A DNA stretch of 64,000 bases, taken from assembly GCA_945861785.1 (NCBI GenBank), contig CAMAWD010000016.1, positions 1 to 64,000 of the forward strand. The letters are read 5' to 3'. Origin of the DNA: Rhodoferax sp. OV413 (GTDB lineage: Bacteria > Pseudomonadota > Gammaproteobacteria > Burkholderiales > Burkholderiaceae_C). Positions within the stretch are counted from its first letter, which is position 1; each line of letters begins with the position of its first letter. Positions 59,185 through 64,000 of this stretch are shown here, piece by piece. The notes under the pieces were generated by a model. That model was not told the origin of the DNA. It made no database searches and worked only from the letters and a program-made list of their open reading frames with translations. The position numbers and the translations under genes are program-made.

Positions 59185-59847
59185 TCACGTCAAAAAATAG
59201 GCCAACGCGAGCAGTACCCCAATACTTGCAACGATTAACCACAATCGGGATGAGCCGGGCCTGACGAGTGGCGTCTGGCTTTTGGACGCGCTTTCTGTCC
59301 CACTGATGTCCGCGGGTGCGGCAGCGGCGGGATGTGTCGGCGCTGCCGCCGTTTGCGGGACGGGCCCGGAGGCGGGCGGCTCAAGCACGGTCGCCGGCTC
59401 GACCGAAGACTCGCCGATTTTTTCCTTGAAGCGCTGAAAAAATTCATCCGCCATTTTTCTGGCAACGCTGTCGACCAACCGCGACCCGACTTGGGCCAGC
59501 TTGCCCCCTACATGCGCAGCCACGGTATAGCTCAGCTTCGTAGCGCTGCCCTGCGGCATCAGCGCGACTGCCGCGCTGCCTTTTCCGAAGCCCGCAGCGC
59601 CGCCCGATCCTTCGAACTGGATGCGGTAGGAGTGAGGCGGATTCAGGTCTTCGAGCATCAGCTTGCCGGTAAACTTCGCCTTCACCGGGCCGACCGCTGC
59701 GGTCATTTTCATCCGGAACTCGGTGTCGGATATTTTTTCAATCGATTCGCACCCGGGTATGCAGGTGCGAAGCATTTCGGGATCGTTGAGCGATTCCCAG
59801 ACTTGCTGCAGTGGCACTGCAATCAATTGTTCACCATTCATTTCCAT
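59185..59847 (-). CDS. coxG: CoxG-like SRPBCC protein with C-terminal membrane anchor
   Basis: A 220-residue protein. Residues 1-145 form the CoxG domain: LIAVPLQQVWESLNDPEMLR, CIPGCESIEKISD, FTGKLMLEDLNPPHSYRIQF and KLSYTVAAHVGGKLAQVGSR. A proline/alanine-rich linker and a terminal membrane helix (RLWLIVASIGVLLALAYFLT) follow. CoxG recruits carbon monoxide dehydrogenase to the membrane in Afipia; here it may anchor the CoxL-like hydroxylase. Start ATG 59847 has AGGAAGA at good spacing. Confidence 0.8.
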   Translation of the reverse strand: MEMNGEQLIAVPLQQVWESLNDPEMLRTCIPGCESIEKISDTEFRMKMTAAVGPVKAKFTGKLMLEDLNPPHSYRIQFEGSGGAAGFGKGSAAVALMPQGSATKLSYTVAAHVGGKLAQVGSRLVDSVARKMADEFFQRFKEKIGESSVEPATVLEPPASGPVPQTAAAPTHPAAAAPADISGTESASKSQTPLVRPGSSRLWLIVASIGVLLALAYFLT

Positions 59848-59943
59848 TGGCATTCTTCCTGTAACGAGAACATCGGACATATGCCGCAGAGGCGGTGAAA
59901 AGCGTTGGGCTTCGCAAGCCCCTGCTACAAGGTTGGATGCAGG

Positions 59944-61086
59944 CTAGTGGGGCGGGGCCGTGGCTTGCGCTGCGCCGTGACGGCCGGTGACGCGCCATAG
60001 CGCCAGGGACCCGTCACGGTCCGCCACGTGATATGCGGCATGCAAATTGACGGTAGGGTCGCAATGGGTTGCGCCGAGCAATACGCGGGCGCCGAGCGCC
60101 GGCGCGGCGGTGCCCGAGGGCAAGGCAATGATCCCGTGCTCGTCGCCTGCAAAGCTGTAGGTCGAACCTTGCGGGGCGCCGATTATGCGGTCAGGGGCTG
60201 GGCCGTTGAATGCAAGCGCTTTCGTCCCCGCATCCACGGTGAACTGCCCGGGGAGGTTGGCGGAGACCACCGTAGCCAGCACAAAAAGGGAATTGCGGAA
60301 GGGCAGACGGCTGCCATCGGTCTTGACCACCCGCCCGTAATCCGCATCCATGAATATGTAGGAGCCCACCTGCAATTCGGTATACGGCGTATCGGAGAAG
60401 TCATATTCGCTGGTGCCGGTGCCACTGCCTGAAACAATGCCCACCGCAAAGCCGGCCGCTTTCAGCGCATCGCGTGCATCGGCCAGGATGGCGGCTGCCA
60501 TGGCCGCCGCATCGCGCCGGTTTTCTGCGTTGTGGATGTGCTGGGCTTGACCGGCAAAGCCTTGAATCCCCGCAAAGCGAAGCTGCGGCCGGCTGCTGAT
60601 GTGACGCGCCAACTCAACAACCGCCTCGGTGCTGGTGACGCCGGTGCGTTTTTGGCCGACGTCGATATCCACCAGCACAGCCAGAGGCGGATCGGCCGCA
60701 GTCAGCAGCGCTTGAAACCCATCGACCTGCGCCAGATGATCGACTGTGACTGTCAATGGCGAGCGCCGCTGCAGCGCAACCAGCCGAGCCAGTTTATTGC
60801 CGCCGATCGTCGGCGCGGTGACCAGCAGGTTGTCGATCCCGCCGGATGCGAGCGCCTCGGCCTCGGCCACGGTAGCGCAGGCAATGCCGATCGCGCCGGC
60901 CGCAAGCTGCCGGTGTGCGATCTCGAGCGACTTGTGGGTTTTCGCATGCGGCCGGAGAAAAATTCCAGCCCGCGCCGCAGTTTCCTGCATGGATGCGATA
61001 TTCGCCTGGAGCGCGCCGCAGTCGATGACCAGTGCCGGCGTGGCGACATCTTGAAACTTAGGGCTATTCGGATCGAGACTGATCAT
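59944..61086 (-). CDS. PLP-dependent D-threonine aldolase / D-serine dehydratase-like protein
   Basis: A 380-residue fold-type III PLP protein: VATPALVIDCGALQANIASM, FLRPHAKTHKSLEIAHRQL with the PLP lysine, ACATVAEAEALASGGI, VLVDIDVGQKRTGV, IVSGSGTGTSEYDF and near the end VLLGATHCDPTVNLHAAYHV with His/Cys metal ligands. It would cleave or dehydrate a D-beta-hydroxy amino acid. ATG 61086 comes one base after the coxL-type stop, so the two are co-translated. A D-amino-acid lyase between Cox-type genes is unusual. Confidence 0.8.
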   Translation of the reverse strand: MISLDPNSPKFQDVATPALVIDCGALQANIASMQETAARAGIFLRPHAKTHKSLEIAHRQLAAGAIGIACATVAEAEALASGGIDNLLVTAPTIGGNKLARLVALQRRSPLTVTVDHLAQVDGFQALLTAADPPLAVLVDIDVGQKRTGVTSTEAVVELARHISSRPQLRFAGIQGFAGQAQHIHNAENRRDAAAMAAAILADARDALKAAGFAVGIVSGSGTGTSEYDFSDTPYTELQVGSYIFMDADYGRVVKTDGSRLPFRNSLFVLATVVSANLPGQFTVDAGTKALAFNGPAPDRIIGAPQGSTYSFAGDEHGIIALPSGTAAPALGARVLLGATHCDPTVNLHAAYHVADRDGSLALWRVTGRHGAAQATAPPH

Positions 61087-61087
61087 G

Positions 61088-63427
61088 CTAGCGGGGCGTC
61101 CCGGCTGGCGCAGACACATCCAGGCCGGCAATCCTGCACGCGTTGAATACGCGCTCCGGCCTGAGCGGCAGCGCGAGCAGCGGCTTTTCATGGCCGGTAC
61201 CCCGCGCATCGATTGCCCGGGCGAGGGCATTGACCAGCACTGCGCCGGTCGCAATCAGCCCGCCTTCGCCGATGCCGCGCACGCCAAGCGGATTGGTAGT
61301 GGGGCGTGTCTCGCGGTGAATCAAGCTGATGCGCGGCACATCAGGAGCGGTTGCAACGGCGTAGTCGGCCAGCGACCCGGTCAGCAGCTGTCCATTTTCA
61401 TCGTATTCGATTTCGGAGAACAGCGCGCCGCCGATGCCATCCACCACACCGCCGACAATTTGGCCCCTGACGATCATCGGATTGATTTCGCGCCCCGCAT
61501 CGTGCGCGACCAGGTAATCGAGGATCTGGAAAAAGCCAGTGCGGGGGTTGAGCTTGACCCGGGCTATATGCATCGACATGCCGCAGGTCATCGGCTGGTC
61601 AGCCCAGTACACATACTGCGCTTCCATCGCTATTTCGGTGCCCGTGAAGAGCGCGCCGCCTGGCAGGATCGCCCTGGCGATATGTCCCACCGGGATGCTG
61701 GCCGGGTCGCCATCGGTGCGGTGCACGATGCCTTTGGTGACCGTCAGCAGCGCCGCGTCGCAGTTCAGCAAACGCGCCGCGCCGTCAAGTATTTTCACCC
61801 GCAAGGCCTGGGCTGCGCCGAGCACCGCATTGCCGCCGAATATCGCACCGCGGCTGGCGAATGCACCGCGTCCGGCAGCCATCAGCTGCGTGTCGCCCAT
61901 GCGCACTGTGATGCAATCCAGATCCATGTCCAGTGTCTCGGCGCAGATCATCGCATAGGTGGTTAGCTGACCCTGGCCCTGGCTCGTCATGCCGGAATGG
62001 ACCGTCAGTCTTCCGGCCGTATCCATGCGGATCAGCGCGGTTTCGAAGTTCACGATGCCGCTGTACTCCATCGCGCAGGCCATACCCCACGCGGTGCGTT
62101 CGCCGTCCGCCGACACTTCGACCTTCTCCGAATAGCCGCTCTCGTCCACCGCCGCCTGCATGAGTTCGGGATAATCACCGCTCTCGAAAATCGCTTTCAT
62201 GCCGCCGACCGAAGTCCCGGAGTCGTAAGGGAAATCACTCGGCTGAACCAGGTTGCGGCGCCGCAGTTCATGCGCGGTGAGCTCTATCTCTTTGGCCAGG
62301 ATGTCGATCAAGCTCTCGATCGGGAATACGCCCTCAGGCGCGCCGGCACCGCGGTAAGTGGCAATCGGGGTCTTGTTTGTCCCGACGCAGCGCACCTTGA
62401 TCTCGAAATTCGGAAACCGGTATGCGTTAGTGACAATCGCCGACGCGACTTCAGCGGTCACAATTCCGCTCGTGAACGTATAGCCCCCGATGTCGAGTAT
62501 CACCAGCGCCTTCAAGGCGGTGAAGCGGCCTTCGCTGTCGCACGCGATTTCCAGGTCGATATCGATCGCGCGCGAATGCGTGGTTGCCTGGAAGTTTTCG
62601 AGTCGGTCCTCGATCCATTTGACCGGGCGGCACAGCATACGGCTGGCATAACTGACGATCACTTCTTCCGGATAAAAACGCGACTTTGCTCCGAATCCGC
62701 CGCCGACGTCTTCGGCGATCACTCGCACCTGGTATTCGGGCAGTTCCAGCAGGTGGGCAAGATTCTGGCGCACATGATAATGCGCCTGCGTCGACATCCA
62801 TGCGGTCAGAGATGCGCGTTCCTCGTCGTATTCGGCGACGATGCCGCGCGTTTCGAGCGGCAGCGGGATCTGGCGCGGGAACTTGTATTTCCGTTGCACC
62901 CGGTGCGGCGCCAATTTCAGCGCTGCCGCGGCGTCGCCGCGCGCATGTTCGAAGGCTGCCGCCACATTGCCGGTCCAGCTTTCATGCAGTTGCGGCGCAT
63001 CGGCGGCGACCGCGGTATCGACCGTCGATACGACCGGCAGCGCGTCATATTCGACATTGACCAGCGCGAGAAGGTCTTCACCTACATAACGGTCGGACGC
63101 GACCAGAAAGGCGACTGGTTCGCCGACATAGCGCACCCGATCATCCGCCAGCAATTTCGGCATGCCGCCACGGATGTCAGGGTGCCAATAACGGGTGATC
63201 CAGGATTTGTCGTTGAACGGCAGGTCGGCGGCGGTAAAAACCGCGAGCGCCCCCGCGGCCAACGCTTCCGATGCATCGATCGAAACGATCCTGGCGTGTG
63301 CGAACGGGCTGCGCAGGAAAACCCCGTGCACCATACGGTCGCGGTGAATGTTGTCGACGAAATTCGCGCGGCCGCGCAGCAGGCGCGCGTCTTCCTTTCG
63401 CAATGGGGAATGGACATTTGTTGACAT
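61088..63427 (-). CDS. Molybdenum hydroxylase large subunit, CoxL / xanthine-dehydrogenase family
   Basis: A 779-residue molybdopterin-binding subunit: REDARLLRG-type start (RKEDARLLRGRANFVDNIHR), GEPVAFLVASDRYVGED, DVGGGFGAKSRFYPEE, IATYRGAGAPEGVFPIE as active-site loop, QGQGQLTTYAMICAETL and GVRGIGEGGLIATGAV with the catalytic Glu. The loop carries the YRGAG form, not the Cys-containing form of true CO dehydrogenase, so it probably hydroxylates an organic substrate. ATG 63427 follows the CoxM-type stop by two bases. Needs a small 2Fe-2S subunit, not seen in the window. Confidence 0.85.
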   Translation of the reverse strand: MSTNVHSPLRKEDARLLRGRANFVDNIHRDRMVHGVFLRSPFAHARIVSIDASEALAAGALAVFTAADLPFNDKSWITRYWHPDIRGGMPKLLADDRVRYVGEPVAFLVASDRYVGEDLLALVNVEYDALPVVSTVDTAVAADAPQLHESWTGNVAAAFEHARGDAAAALKLAPHRVQRKYKFPRQIPLPLETRGIVAEYDEERASLTAWMSTQAHYHVRQNLAHLLELPEYQVRVIAEDVGGGFGAKSRFYPEEVIVSYASRMLCRPVKWIEDRLENFQATTHSRAIDIDLEIACDSEGRFTALKALVILDIGGYTFTSGIVTAEVASAIVTNAYRFPNFEIKVRCVGTNKTPIATYRGAGAPEGVFPIESLIDILAKEIELTAHELRRRNLVQPSDFPYDSGTSVGGMKAIFESGDYPELMQAAVDESGYSEKVEVSADGERTAWGMACAMEYSGIVNFETALIRMDTAGRLTVHSGMTSQGQGQLTTYAMICAETLDMDLDCITVRMGDTQLMAAGRGAFASRGAIFGGNAVLGAAQALRVKILDGAARLLNCDAALLTVTKGIVHRTDGDPASIPVGHIARAILPGGALFTGTEIAMEAQYVYWADQPMTCGMSMHIARVKLNPRTGFFQILDYLVAHDAGREINPMIVRGQIVGGVVDGIGGALFSEIEYDENGQLLTGSLADYAVATAPDVPRISLIHRETRPTTNPLGVRGIGEGGLIATGAVLVNALARAIDARGTGHEKPLLALPLRPERVFNACRIAGLDVSAPAGTPR

Positions 63428-63429
63428 CG

Positions 63430-64000
63430 CTACGCCCCCAGAACTTCTGTTAAACATACATGCAACATCACACGCGCCAGATGTTGCCGGTAGCCGGCGC
63501 TGGCATGCATATCCACCAGCGGCTCCACCTGGGCCAGTTCGGCATCGATAAATTCGGACAGCCGGCTGCGGTCGAAGCCGTCTCTGGTCAGCGCGTCGAT
63601 CAGGCTAACGCAATAGCGCGGCACCGCCTCCAGCCCACCAACCGCCACGGTGAGGCTGCCCGACGAAAACTGCGCGGCGACGGCGACGATCGCAAAGTCG
63701 CCGTGACGGCGCGCCAGTTCGCGAAAGACGGCGCGTGTTCCCTGCGGCGCAACCGGAAAGCTGATCGTGGTCAGCACCTCGTCCGTGGCAAGAGCGGTCG
63801 CCATCGCACCCTGAAAAAATTCCCGGGCCGCGACGATGCGCTGCCCGCGGACACTGCTTATGGTGAAAGTTGCATTCAAGGTCACCATCGACAACGGCAG
63901 TTCGGATGCCGGGTCCGCATGGGACAGGCTGCCGCCGATGGTGCCGCGGCTGCGGGTCTGGACATGCCCGATATTGGGCACCGCCTGGGCCAGCAAGGGG
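63430..64000 (-). CDS. Molybdenum hydroxylase FAD-binding subunit (CoxM type), partial
   Basis: C-terminal ~190 residues are inside the window: VQTRSRGTIGGSLSHADPAS is the FAD-binding TIGGS segment, then TISFPVAPQGTRAVFRELAR and HGDFAIVAVAAQF, and the CO dehydrogenase flavoprotein C-terminal domain. The N-terminus lies beyond position 64000. Stop is two bases before the coxL-type start, so they form an operon. Confidence 0.85.
   Translation of the reverse strand, partial: PLLAQAVPNIGHVQTRSRGTIGGSLSHADPASELPLSMVTLNATFTISSVRGQRIVAAREFFQGAMATALATDEVLTTISFPVAPQGTRAVFRELARRHGDFAIVAVAAQFSSGSLTVAVGGLEAVPRYCVSLIDALTRDGFDRSRLSEFIDAELAQVEPLVDMHASAGYRQHLARVMLHVCLTEVLGA

Noticed and set aside
61088-63427. 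True aerobic CO dehydrogenase large subunit
   Set aside because: The active-site loop reads TYRGAGAPEG and lacks the Cys of form I CO dehydrogenase, so CO oxidation is not supported.

Overview
The window looks like an accessory region of a betaproteobacterium, most likely Burkholderiales/Comamonadaceae. The base is GC-rich. A short intergenic repeat of a type I associate with Comamonadaceae occurs twice (about 12272 and 13683). Liv-type transporters, Bug/TctC receptors, LysR/LacI regulators and CoA-linked aromatic or acyl degradation genes are what one expects there. No 16S rRNA or other marker is present, so the assignment is an inference.

Region by region. (1) 1-27 kb is mosaic: IS remnants (integrase-core, IS3, IS110, IS91 types) and at least seven toxin-antitoxin modules or remnants (MntA-HepT, AbrB-VapC, RHH-VapC, ParD with a deleted ParE, Phd-VapC twice, HipBA), plus a Fic protein. 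Between them lie two AAA/DUF4143 ATPases, the 3' end of an FG-GAP adhesin, a tRNA acp3U synthase (TapT), a TPR/GT41 glycosyltransferase pair split by a frameshift, a YjbH-like outer-membrane protein and a lipoprotein. (2) 28-40 kb is a well-preserved catabolic island: a LigM-like folate-dependent demethylase diverges from livHMGFK, two paralogous HGGFW-type alpha/beta hydrolases flank a RidA protein, and a LysR regulator with two HTH domains, a BNR/Asp-box propeller and an isochorismatase-type hydrolase follow. (3) 40-48.5 kb is partly decayed acyl-CoA metabolism: broken feruloyl-CoA synthase and phosphotransferase, an intact methylsuccinyl-CoA-dehydrogenase-like enzyme, crotonase, VOC, Bug receptor, an MDR dehydrogenase and a HisD/SDR scar, with a divergent LacI regulator and palindromic operators. 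(4) 50.7-56.8 kb is a compact coenzyme F420 biosynthesis operon (cofGH fusion, F420:NADPH oxidoreductase, cofE, cofD, cofC) preceded by a frameshifted ribA paralogue. Mobile remnants lie on both sides: an IS91-type end and a transposase fragment upstream, and broken pntA, DUF4338, permease and ureG pieces and a tRNA-Ser 3' fragment downstream. (5) 58.3-64 kb is a minus-strand operon for a CoxM/CoxL-type molybdenum hydroxylase with a PLP D-amino-acid lyase-like protein, a CoxG-like protein and an alpha/beta hydrolase; it runs off the window end.

How it fits together: the F420 operon holds the steps from Fo synthesis to glutamylated F420 plus a reductase linking F420 to NADPH, but I see no F420-using enzyme here, so the users must be elsewhere. 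The 28-40 kb island contains importer, demethylase, amide or ester hydrolases, an enamine/imine deaminase (RidA) and an amidohydrolase. This resembles the RutB-RutC-RutD logic of pyrimidine catabolism but serves an unknown, probably methylated, substrate. It and the F420 operon are the best candidates for new biology. Most of the rest is a record of repeated insertion, deletion and gene decay.
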